Below are positions 1 to 6,261 of a stretch of DNA of 6,910 nt, piece after piece. The stretch's first letter is position 1. Every line of letters begins with the position of its first letter. The translations under genes and the position numbers were made by a program. The stretch is from Bacteroidota bacterium (GTDB taxonomy: Bacteria > Bacteroidota > Bacteroidia > Flavobacteriales > Schleiferiaceae). The notes below the pieces were generated by a model. That model made no database searches. It was given only the letters and a program-made list of their open reading frames with translations, and was not told the DNA's origin. The stretch covers positions 1-6,910 of the forward strand of contig PXYR01000092.1 of assembly GCA_003023665.1 (NCBI GenBank), in the 5' to 3' direction.

Positions 1-156
1 GTAGGCGGCATCCTGCTTCCTAACAATTTAAAAGTGAGCAACGTATCCAGCCTTTTTAACGAAAAGGGTGAGCCTGTGGAGAAACATTTTAATTCAAATT
101 ACCCTAAGTTTTTGGATGAATTTTGTTGGTTGATAGAGAAATTAACTGCGGACTAA
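1..156 (+). CDS. C-terminal end of a probable NAD(P)H-dependent FMN reductase-like flavoprotein (5' truncated)
   Basis: An open frame enters from the left edge in frame 1 and ends at TAA 154-156, giving 51 residues of a C-terminus. The tail begins with a hydrophobic strand (VGGILLP), continues with NNLKVSNV and a turn containing NEKGEPV, and ends in an amphipathic helix (FLDEFCWLIEKL). From family knowledge, this order (strand, 'V.NV..LF.E.G', final helix) resembles the end of NADPH-dependent FMN reductases with a flavodoxin-like fold, which reduce flavin or quinones in the cytoplasm. The FMN-binding N-terminal loop lies outside the window, so the assignment rests on the tail alone. It does not look like the end of an ATP-dependent DNA ligase, which would be the expected neighbour of the helicase. 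Its stop codon abuts the helicase start, so the two are probably co-transcribed and translationally coupled. Confidence 0.5.
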   Translation, partial: VGGILLPNNLKVSNVSSLFNEKGEPVEKHFNSNYPKFLDEFCWLIEKLTAD

Positions 157-2604
157 ATGTCTTCCGCTGATGCGCTTGTCCATTGCCGCGCTTGGTTTTC
201 TAGCCAAGGCTGGAAGGCATTTCCTTTTCAAATCCAAGCATGGAGCTCCTACTTAAACGGCAGTAGCGGTATAGTTAACGCGCCTACGGGAAGCGGTAAA
301 ACATACTCCCTTTTGTTGCCGGCCATAGCAGAGGGAATCGAGCGTTCAAAAACAGACGCTGCGTCTTGTGAAGGCGTACAACTCATTTGGATCACACCAA
401 TACGTGCGCTAGCAAAAGAAATTAATCAAAGTGCAGAAAGAGCGCTGTTTGCCCTGTCTTCAAACTGGGAAGTTGGTGTGCGAACAGGGGATAGCACACA
501 GAAAACCAAGCTGGCTCAGAAGAAGAAGCTGCCGCAGATTTTAATTACCACTCCCGAGAGCATTCATGTAATGCTTAGCAACAAAGGTTTTGATAAACTA
601 TTTAAAAACCTTAGGGCTGTAGTAGTTGACGAATGGCATGAACTTATGGGAAGCAAGCGGGCGGTTCAATGCGAATTGTTTTTATCAAAATTCAGAAGTC
701 TTAGTCCTGAAATGATGACATGGGGCATTTCCGCTACGATTGGAAATATGGAGGAAAGCGTTGAGGTGCTGATGGGACCTAATCAGACCGACTCTTCCGT
801 AATAATCAAGGCGAATGTGCAGAAAAAACTCATGGTGGAGCCGGTATTACCAGACGAAGTTGAAACCTTGCCTTGGGCAGGTCATTTAGGGATTCGGCTG
901 TTAGACAATGTGGTGCCTTTAATACATGAGAATAAAAGCACACTTATTTTCACAAACACCAGGGCTCAGGCAGAGATTTGGTTTCAGCAAATTTTGGAGA
1001 CGGACCCAAGTTTGGCCGGCATCATCGCCATGCACCACAGTGCTATTTCCAAAGAGCTGAGAGCATGGGTAGAGGAAGCGTTGTATGACGGTAGGCTCAA
1101 GGCGGTGGTCTGCACTTCTTCTTTGGATTTGGGTGTAGATTTTCGTCCGGTGGACTGCGTTGTTCAGATAGGTTCTCCAAAGGGAGTGAGCCGGTTTGTT
1201 CAGCGTGCAGGCCGCTCCGGGCACAGGCCGGGTGAAGTATCAAAAATTTATTTTGTGCCTACGCACGGTTTGGAGTTGCTAGAGTGTGCTGCGCTGCGCA
1301 AGGCCATAGACACAGAAGCTAATGAAGATAGAATACCGTACTTAAGAAGCTTTGATGTGCTTATTCAATACTTGGTAACCCTTGCGGTTAGTGATGGTTT
1401 TAGGGCCACAGAGTTGCTTCAAGAAATAAGAGCTACAACTAGTTTTTCTAGTTTAAGCGATGAAGAATGGGTCTGGTGCTTGGACTTTATTGTACGAGGT
1501 GGAGAAAGCCTTGAAGGCTATGAAGACTTTCACAAAGTGGTTGAGGAAGAAGGGAGGTATAAGGTGTTGTCTAGAAAGGTAAGCACAAGGCACAAGTTTA
1601 ACATTGGAACCATTGTTAGTTCAACAATGGTCAAGGTAAAGCTGCAAAAGGGAAAATACCTTGGCCAAGTAGAGGAATACTTTATCTCTAAATTAATTCC
1701 GGGAGATGCGTTCTGGTTTGCAGGAAGGTCGTTAGAACTGGTTCGGCTAAAGGGAATAGAAGCCACCGTAAAGCTGTCAAAGCAGAAGAAAGGACAGGTG
1801 CCCTCGTACATGGGTGGCCGAATGCCCTTGAGCGCAGAATTAGGTTACTTTCTTAGGGAGAAGATAGAGGAGTCGGCGTTATATGATACGTTTGAAGATC
1901 CAGAGCTTGCAGCCGTGCAGCCAATTATTTCTTTGCAAAAAGAACGCAGCATTGTGCCAACGCAACAACAATTCCTTTTGGAATACTTGGAAGACCACGA
2001 AGGGCACCATCTCTTTGTGTATCCTTTTGAAGGGCGCTTGGTTCACGAGGGTCTTGCTTCGTTGCTTTCTTTCCGCCTTGGACACTTTAAAAAGCAAACG
2101 TTCAGCATTGCCATGAACGATTATGGTTTTGAGCTGTACAGCGACCAGCCTATCCCCATAGAGGAGGCCTTAGACAGCGACGTGTTTTCTACGGAACATC
2201 TTAATGAGGATTTAGTCAGCAGCTTAAACGAAAGCGAAATGATGCAAAGGCGGTTTAGAGACATTGCTCAAATTTCAGGCTTAGTTTTTACTGGGTATCC
2301 TGGAAAGAACATGACCACAAAACATTTGATGAATAGTACCAAGCTAATTTATGAGGTGTTTCGCGAATACGATCCAAACAATTTATTGCTTAGACAAGCA
2401 TATGAAGAGGTTCACGAGTTTCAGCTAGAAGAGGCACGTATGCGCTCTGCTTTAGAGCGTATAGCGAATCAAGAGACGGTTTTGCAAAAAATAGAGAAAC
2501 CAACCCCTTTGGCGTTTCCAATTTTAGTAGACAGGCTGCGGGAAACCATGGGAAACGAGACATTAGTAGAGCGTATCAAGCGAATGCAGCTTGATTTTGG
2601 ATAA
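157..2604 (+). CDS. Lhr-type DEXH-box helicase, ligase-associated DNA damage response family
   Basis: This 815-residue protein is a superfamily 2 DNA helicase of the Lhr-core type, expected to be an ATP-driven 3'-5' translocase in cytoplasmic DNA repair. The motifs are in order and intact: Walker A APTGSGKT (42-49, Lys48), motif Ia TPIRALA (80-86), TTPES (131-135), Walker B DEWH (158-161), SAT (192-194), LIFTNTR (263-269), HHS (293-295), SSLDLGVD (321-328) and motif VI QRAGRSGHR (349-357). The C-terminal half has Lhr-family signatures: RGGESLEGY (about 447-455), PGDAFWFAGR (515-524), GGRMPLSAEL (553-562), EGRLVHEGLASLL (625-637) and GYPGK (713-717). From family knowledge, bacterial homologues of about 800-830 residues usually sit beside an ATP-dependent ligase, an exonuclease and the phosphoesterase PdeM. 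Neither visible neighbour is one of these. ATG 157 directly follows the upstream TAA with no strong Shine-Dalgarno, which suggests coupling. No in-frame extension is possible past that stop. Confidence 0.93.
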   Translation: MSSADALVHCRAWFSSQGWKAFPFQIQAWSSYLNGSSGIVNAPTGSGKTYSLLLPAIAEGIERSKTDAASCEGVQLIWITPIRALAKEINQSAERALFALSSNWEVGVRTGDSTQKTKLAQKKKLPQILITTPESIHVMLSNKGFDKLFKNLRAVVVDEWHELMGSKRAVQCELFLSKFRSLSPEMMTWGISATIGNMEESVEVLMGPNQTDSSVIIKANVQKKLMVEPVLPDEVETLPWAGHLGIRLLDNVVPLIHENKSTLIFTNTRAQAEIWFQQILETDPSLAGIIAMHHSAISKELRAWVEEALYDGRLKAVVCTSSLDLGVDFRPVDCVVQIGSPKGVSRFVQRAGRSGHRPGEVSKIYFVPTHGLELLECAALRKAIDTEANEDRIPYLRSFDVLIQYLVTLAVSDGFRATELLQEIRATTSFSSLSDEEWVWCLDFIVRGGESLEGYEDFHKVVEEEGRYKVLSRKVSTRHKFNIGTIVSSTMVKVKLQKGKYLGQVEEYFISKLIPGDAFWFAGRSLELVRLKGIEATVKLSKQKKGQVPSYMGGRMPLSAELGYFLREKIEESALYDTFEDPELAAVQPIISLQKERSIVPTQQQFLLEYLEDHEGHHLFVYPFEGRLVHEGLASLLSFRLGHFKKQTFSIAMNDYGFELYSDQPIPIEEALDSDVFSTEHLNEDLVSSLNESEMMQRRFRDIAQISGLVFTGYPGKNMTTKHLMNSTKLIYEVFREYDPNNLLLRQAYEEVHEFQLEEARMRSALERIANQETVLQKIEKPTPLAFPILVDRLRETMGNETLVERIKRMQLDFG

Positions 2605-2622
2605 AACACAAGGGTTTAAACA

Positions 2623-2650
2623 AACAATCCCCGCGAAAGCGGGGATTGTT
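2623..2650. terminator. Bidirectional hairpin terminator between convergent genes
   Basis: A perfect 12-bp stem (AACAATCCCCGC paired with GCGGGGATTGTT) closes a four-base loop, GAAA on the plus strand. It sits 18 bp past the helicase stop and 21 bp past the end of the convergent DUF2723 gene. Read on the minus strand the stem is followed by TGTTTAAA, a moderately T-rich tail. Read on the plus strand it is followed by GAATTAG, which is poor in T. It should therefore terminate the minus-strand transcript better than the helicase transcript, or act mainly as a 3'-end stabilising hairpin for the latter. Confidence 0.8.
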
Positions 2651-2671
2651 GAATTAGAGACAGGCCTTTAA

Positions 2672-5600
2672 TTATTGAAATTTCGAGGCGATTGCATTAT
2701 AGCCTTGTGTTAGGCTTTGACGATACTGCTGGTCTGCCTGGCTTGTGCGAATGAGCATTTGGTAGAACTGAAGGTCTGTGCTCCAGTCGTTGCGCATTCG
2801 TTTTCTATCCGTTCTGCTGAGGCCTTGGTAATAATCCAATTCGTCCTCTAAGAATTTCACAAACTCATCTGTTAGCGCTCTAGCTTTTTCTGTGGCACCG
2901 GCACGGTAGTACGAGTCAATAATACCAAACAAGAAGTAGTTGTATCCGAATTTTTCTGCCGGCATCTTTTCCATGGCAAAATCAAGTACTTTAACTGCTT
3001 TTTCGCTTTTGCCTTCCTTGACTAATTCATTGGCGAGTCGGCCAAGTATGGTGCGCAGGTTATAGCTTAATCTGCGGTTAGTTTCATCAAGATATACATC
3101 AGGAAGCTCCATGTTTCCATAGGCAAAGTCATTCATGACGTTGTCGTACATAATATCAGTGTCTACTTTACCGTAGTCTATTCCTTGCGAGTTGTTTGGT
3201 GCATAAACTGGCACAAACCGGTATGCCATCCCTTCTAATCGGAAATAATCATTTAACCAGAAATAAGCCTTAGGACTGTTTCCTACAGTAATGGAAAAGT
3301 AAATAGGTCGCGTCCAGTCGTTATTTGCAATGAGGTCGATTACCATTAAATCCCTTTTGGTAATCACGTTAGACTTCCAATTCCAATCAATGTAATCTAC
3401 AACTTGCGCACTGTCATTAACATCCACCACATTGTTTGCAAAGACTGCGTCTTTATCAATATTGATTCTCAATTTTTTCTGTGGATAAAGAGGAAGCTCT
3501 TTGTTGCTGCCAGCTTTGAATTTAACCTGGCTGTCGTCTCTTTTAGTAAACTTCACAAAGTCCTTGACGTCCCATCTGCCTTTAACGCCCATTTCACGGT
3601 AGTATAGCACATCTCGGGTTCCCTGGACGTATTGATTCCATTCAAAACTAAAAGGAACAGCCTGTCCTTCATAAGCAGCACGACGCTGTTGGTCAATGTA
3701 CCAATCCGTGTTTAAGAGGCTTAAGTTTACAACCCTAACATCTGTTCGGTAGCCTTCAACTTCCTGAACATACCACAACGGGAAGGTGTCATTATCGCCA
3801 TTAGTGAAAAGGATTGCATTTGGCTCACAGCTGTCTAAATACGCTTTTGCGATATCTCTTGCTGTATATCTGTTGCTTCGGTCGTGGTCGTCCCAATTTT
3901 CCGCTGCCATGCGGACAGGAACGGCAACCATAGTAACTCCAATCACAAGGTAAGAGGCTACCATAGGGCTCATTTTTGTACGCAATGTGTCCCAAAGACC
4001 CAGCGCACCAATTCCAATCCAGATGGCGTAGGCATAGAAGGAGCCAACAAACGCGTAATCTCGTTCCCTTGGCTCATAGGGTTTGTGGTTGGTGTAAACC
4101 ACAATTGCCAGTCCGGTCAATAAGAAGAACAACGTCACTGCCCATGCGTCTTTATTGTTCTTTTTGTATTGGTAGTATAGCCCAAAGATTCCAAGCAGGA
4201 ATGGCAACATAAAGTAGGTGTTTCTAGAAGGGTTGCTTTTCCAAGAGTCGGGCAGGTTGTCTTGGCTTCCTAGCCTCAGTGAATCAATAAAAGGTATTCC
4301 TGTTATCCAATTTCCTTTGGTGAGCTCTCCTCTATGTTGAGAGTCGTTTTGACGCCCTGAAAAATTCCACATGAAATAGCGGAAATACATGGTTCCAACT
4401 TGATACTTAAAAAAGAAACTTACATGTTGAGCAAAAGTAATCGGAGCTTTTGGATCTTTTATATCCATTAGGTTGATGTAATTCTGCTTGTATTGCGGAT
4501 CGTCGTTCCAAATCCTTGGAAAGAAGGTCTTGTACTTTGGATCGTAATTTGGCGTGCTCGCTTTTTTGTCGTCTGTGAGTAAATAGCGCGCTTCTATTTT
4601 TAGGTTATCTCCATTATTGGCTAAATAATCTTCGGCTTCTTTACGAAGCTTAAAGGCAGTAATTTGTTTTGGTCCCTTCATTACGGCAAACCCTTTTTGA
4701 TAAACCGGTTTTCCATCACCAAAAGGCTCTTTACTGTCGTAAGGAGCGTTAAAGCTTTTTCCGTAGAGAATGGGCCAATCACCATATTGCTCGCGATTAT
4801 AATAAGCTAATAGGGACATTGCGTCTTCCGGGTTGTTTTCGTCTATTGGCGTGTTTGCGTTAGAGCGAATGGCAAGAATAATGAAGGTTGAATACCCCAT
4901 TACAATGAGCATTACCGCTAATACCGCTTGTTGAGCAAGCGGTTTCTCATTTCTATTGGTCCAAAGAATTCCAAACAAAACCACAGCAATCAAAATGAGC
5001 GAGGCGGCTATTGTTCCAGAGTGGAACGGAAGACCAAAGTTGTTTACAAAGGTTATTTCTAGCGTGCTGAATAGGCGTAAAACAATTGGGATGATAAACG
5101 CGAATACAAGACCCAAAATAGCAATGCTGACACCGTTTGCCAGAATAAAACCATTACGTGTTGGGTTCGGGTATTTTTTAAAGTAGTAGATCATTCCAAT
5201 TGCTGGAATAGTCAAGAATACTAATATATGAACCCCTACAGAAAGCCCCACCAGATACGCTATTAATAGCAGCCACTTGTTTGCATTTGGATCCGTGTCC
5301 ACAGCCTGTTCCCACTTTAGCACAGCCCAAAAAGCCACAGCGGTGAAGAACGAACTCATAGCATAAACCTCTCCTTCTACAGCGGAGAACCAGAAGCTAT
5401 CGGAAAAAGTGTATGCCAAAGCACCAACGGCCCCTGAGCCCAAGACAGCAACTATTCCTGCGTTGTCTAACTTCTCTCTTCCGCCCAAAAGCTTTGCAGA
5501 AAGTGCTGTGATTGTCCAGAAAAGAAACAGAATACTAAAGGAGCTAGATAGTGCGCTGAGCGCATTAACCATAAGTGCTTGTTTTTCTGGTGAACCAGCA

Positions 5601-5797
5601 AATTGACCAAATAAATTTCCCATTAACTGAAAGAACGGCGCTCCAGGGGGGTGTCCTACTTGGAGCTTCACAGATGTAGCAATATATTCACCACAGTCCC
5701 AAAAACTAGTTGTGGGTTCGATAGTCATGAAATAGGTAATTGTCGCAATTGCGAACACCACCCATCCAGCGATTGTATTAAGCTTATTGTAATTCAC
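2672..5797 (-). CDS. DUF2723 / glycosyltransferase family 117 polytopic membrane protein
   Basis: This 1,041-residue protein belongs to the DUF2723 family (CAZy GT117), whose animal relative TMEM260 is a protein O-mannosyltransferase. The bacterial function is not established, so transfer of a lipid-linked sugar to extracytoplasmic protein is an inference. The N-terminal hallmark FWDCGEYIA (32-40) then GHPPGAP (48-54) follows the first membrane helix; Asp34 and Glu37 are in the position expected for acidic catalytic residues of GT-C enzymes. About 8 membrane helices fall within 8-310, a long soluble loop spans about 312-525, and about 4 more helices lie within 528-630. The soluble C-terminal part carries NWDDHDRS (634-641), TNGDNDTFPLWY (665-676) and, around 915-985, helical TPR-like pairs. 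The start is GTG at 5797-5795: a stop lies five codons upstream with no ATG between, and the next ATG (residue 24) would remove the first helix. No Shine-Dalgarno is evident. The gene is monocistronic in this view and convergent with the helicase. Confidence 0.92.
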   Translation of the reverse strand: MNYNKLNTIAGWVVFAIATITYFMTIEPTTSFWDCGEYIATSVKLQVGHPPGAPFFQLMGNLFGQFAGSPEKQALMVNALSALSSSFSILFLFWTITALSAKLLGGREKLDNAGIVAVLGSGAVGALAYTFSDSFWFSAVEGEVYAMSSFFTAVAFWAVLKWEQAVDTDPNANKWLLLIAYLVGLSVGVHILVFLTIPAIGMIYYFKKYPNPTRNGFILANGVSIAILGLVFAFIIPIVLRLFSTLEITFVNNFGLPFHSGTIAASLILIAVVLFGILWTNRNEKPLAQQAVLAVMLIVMGYSTFIILAIRSNANTPIDENNPEDAMSLLAYYNREQYGDWPILYGKSFNAPYDSKEPFGDGKPVYQKGFAVMKGPKQITAFKLRKEAEDYLANNGDNLKIEARYLLTDDKKASTPNYDPKYKTFFPRIWNDDPQYKQNYINLMDIKDPKAPITFAQHVSFFFKYQVGTMYFRYFMWNFSGRQNDSQHRGELTKGNWITGIPFIDSLRLGSQDNLPDSWKSNPSRNTYFMLPFLLGIFGLYYQYKKNNKDAWAVTLFFLLTGLAIVVYTNHKPYEPRERDYAFVGSFYAYAIWIGIGALGLWDTLRTKMSPMVASYLVIGVTMVAVPVRMAAENWDDHDRSNRYTARDIAKAYLDSCEPNAILFTNGDNDTFPLWYVQEVEGYRTDVRVVNLSLLNTDWYIDQQRRAAYEGQAVPFSFEWNQYVQGTRDVLYYREMGVKGRWDVKDFVKFTKRDDSQVKFKAGSNKELPLYPQKKLRINIDKDAVFANNVVDVNDSAQVVDYIDWNWKSNVITKRDLMVIDLIANNDWTRPIYFSITVGNSPKAYFWLNDYFRLEGMAYRFVPVYAPNNSQGIDYGKVDTDIMYDNVMNDFAYGNMELPDVYLDETNRRLSYNLRTILGRLANELVKEGKSEKAVKVLDFAMEKMPAEKFGYNYFLFGIIDSYYRAGATEKARALTDEFVKFLEDELDYYQGLSRTDRKRMRNDWSTDLQFYQMLIRTSQADQQYRQSLTQGYNAIASKFQ

Positions 5798-5837
5798 GTA
5801 TTCTGCTTGTTATCGGGGCAACGTATTGCACCGTATT
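5797..5837. repeat. Three CGTATT direct repeats around the DUF2723 start
   Basis: CGTATT occurs at 5797-5802, 5822-5827 and 5832-5837. The two distal copies lie in the matching 9-mers CAACGTATT and CACCGTATT, exactly 10 bp apart, which is one helical turn. The third copy overlaps the GTG start codon, 25 bp from the middle copy. On the gene's own strand the motif reads AATACG. The arrangement is compatible with a binding site for a regulator, but three hexamers in 41 bp can also arise by chance. Confidence 0.3.
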
Positions 5838-5921
5838 AGGTAATCAGGCTCGAAAATAAGAAAAACCACGCCCTTCAGCCTTGAAATGAATGTTAAACAG
5901 CAAAATTTTCCTGTCTGTCTT

Positions 5922-5950
5922 TTTGCATTTTCCCTTTTCGACTATATTTG
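5922..5950 (+). promoter_or_regulatory. Bacteroidota-type promoter for tRNA-Gln
   Basis: TTTG at 5922-5925 and TATATTTG at 5943-5950 match the Bacteroidota primary sigma consensus (-33 TTTG/TTG and -7 TAnnTTTG) exactly, with 17 bp between them. The predicted transcription start is near 5957, about 13 bases before the mature tRNA. A T/C-rich stretch surrounds the -33 element. This is the only strong promoter I can recognise in the window. Confidence 0.7.
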
Positions 5951-5953
5951 CCG

Positions 5954-5965
5954 TCCCTTAAGGGA
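5954..5965. repeat. Perfect 12-bp palindrome at the predicted tRNA transcription start
   Basis: TCCCTTAAGGGA is identical to its own reverse complement. It lies between the -7 element (ending 5950) and the mature tRNA 5' end (5970), covering the predicted start site. It could be a regulator operator or simply leader sequence. A loopless 12-mer is unlikely to form a stable RNA hairpin by itself. Confidence 0.45.
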
Positions 5966-5969
5966 GAAT

Positions 5970-6040
5970 TGCCCGATGGTGTAATGGCAACACTACGGTT
6001 TTTGGTACCGTCATTCTAGGTTCGAGTCCTAGTCGGGTAA
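5970..6040 (+). tRNA. tRNA-Gln, anticodon UUG
   Basis: The 71-nt sequence folds as a complete cloverleaf. The 7-bp acceptor stem (5970-5976 with 6033-6039) has U1-A72, typical of tRNA-Gln, and a G-U wobble as its second pair. The 4-bp D stem GTGT/ACAC (5979-5982 with 5990-5993) encloses a 7-base loop containing the conserved GG. The 5-bp anticodon stem ACGGT/ACCGT holds the loop TTTTGGT, with anticodon TTG at 6002-6004, which reads CAA (and CAG by wobble). A 4-base variable loop is followed by the 5-bp T stem CTAGG/CCTAG with loop TTCGAGT. A6040 is the discriminator base. No CCA is encoded, so it must be added after transcription. The gene has its own promoter and terminator. Confidence 0.96.
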
Positions 6041-6045
6041 CTCAG

Positions 6046-6077
6046 AAAAGCCCCGCACAACGTGCGGGGCTTTTTTT
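6046..6077 (+). terminator. Intrinsic terminator of the tRNA-Gln transcript
   Basis: A 9-bp GC-rich stem (GCCCCGCAC with GTGCGGGGC) has a 3-base AAC loop. It extends by four A-T pairs (AAAA with TTTT) to 13 bp and is followed by a run of seven T (6071-6077). It starts five bases after the tRNA 3' end. The A-tract upstream means it could also work in the reverse direction. Confidence 0.93.
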
Positions 6078-6094
6078 GCACTATAATTCACCAA

Positions 6095-6114
6095 ATACAA
6101 GGAGTTGCTTGTAT
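6095..6114. repeat. 7-bp inverted repeat with 6-bp spacer
   Basis: ATACAAG (6095-6101) and CTTGTAT (6108-6114) are perfect reverse complements separated by GAGTTG. The 20-bp symmetric site lies 18 bp past the tRNA terminator and about 145 bp before the GT2 start. It is low in GC and has no T-tract, so it is more like an operator or a weak RNA hairpin than a terminator. Confidence 0.4.
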
Positions 6115-6192
6115 CATTTATTACTTAAAGGGATAAACGCGTTAACCAATCGCATTCCTCAAATGTTTTTTTAATCTTCGTCAAACAAACCC

Positions 6193-6261
6193 ATGCGAAC
6201 ACTCGAGGTCAATATTCTTTTTGCTAATTTCATTATCAACCGAGGAGCACAAAATGTATGA
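6193..6261 (+). CDS. Possible 22-codon leader ORF overlapping the GT2 start
   Basis: An ATG at 6193 opens a 22-residue frame (MRTLEVNILFANFIINRGAQ then NV) that ends at TGA 6259-6261. That stop overlaps the glycosyltransferase start as ATGA, the classic arrangement for translational coupling. I recognise no family, and there is no Shine-Dalgarno before it. A frame this short arises often by chance, so it is recorded only because of the exact overlap. It may well be non-coding. Confidence 0.15.
   Translation: MRTLEVNILFANFIINRGAQNV
6242..6247 (+). promoter_or_regulatory. Ribosome binding site for the GT2 gene
   Basis: GAGGAG lies 10 bases before ATG 6258, the glycosyltransferase start, and 6 bases before an out-of-frame ATG at 6254 that opens only MYEY before a stop. 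This is the strongest Shine-Dalgarno-like site before any gene in the window and supports translation starting here. The ATG at 6258 is chosen because it alone opens the long frame and a stop lies in frame upstream at 6225-6227. Confidence 0.6.

Larger units (their letters stand above)
6078..6257. other. AT-rich intergenic region upstream of the GT2 gene
   Basis: This stretch holds no substantial gene on either strand. It contains the 7-bp inverted repeat at 6095-6114, an 8-bp palindrome AACGCGTT at 6136-6143, a T7 run at 6166-6172 with no GC-rich hairpin before it, a possible 22-codon ORF (6193-6261) and a Shine-Dalgarno site at 6242-6247. I cannot find a good TAnnTTTG promoter for the glycosyltransferase here. 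The nearest match, TCTTTTTG at 6216-6223, lacks the essential A and has no -33 partner. Confidence 0.6.

Noticed and set aside
1..156. Upstream tail as the C-terminus of an ATP-dependent DNA ligase
   Set aside because: Expected from typical helicase gene context, but the strand-turn-helix ending looks like a flavin reductase and not the OB-fold end of a ligase.
919..2116. Several open frames of 70-100 codons, mostly antisense, inside the helicase gene
   Set aside because: They lie wholly within a well-supported coding region, have low-complexity, non-family-like translations and no start signals, and are shadows of the real frame.
3404..5839. Plus-strand open frames of 60-80 codons opposite the DUF2723 gene
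   Set aside because: They are antisense to a strongly conserved family protein and show no recognisable domain or ribosome binding site.
5851..5858. TATTTTCG on the minus strand as a -7 element for DUF2723
   Set aside because: It differs from TAnnTTTG at a key position and no -33 TTG is found 17-23 bp upstream.
6082..6087. TATAAT as a -10 box for the GT2 gene
   Set aside because: It lies directly after the tRNA terminator, so any -35 would fall within the hairpin, and the Bacteroidota -7 consensus is TAnnTTTG.
6166..6172. Run of seven T as a second terminator
   Set aside because: No stable GC-rich hairpin precedes it.
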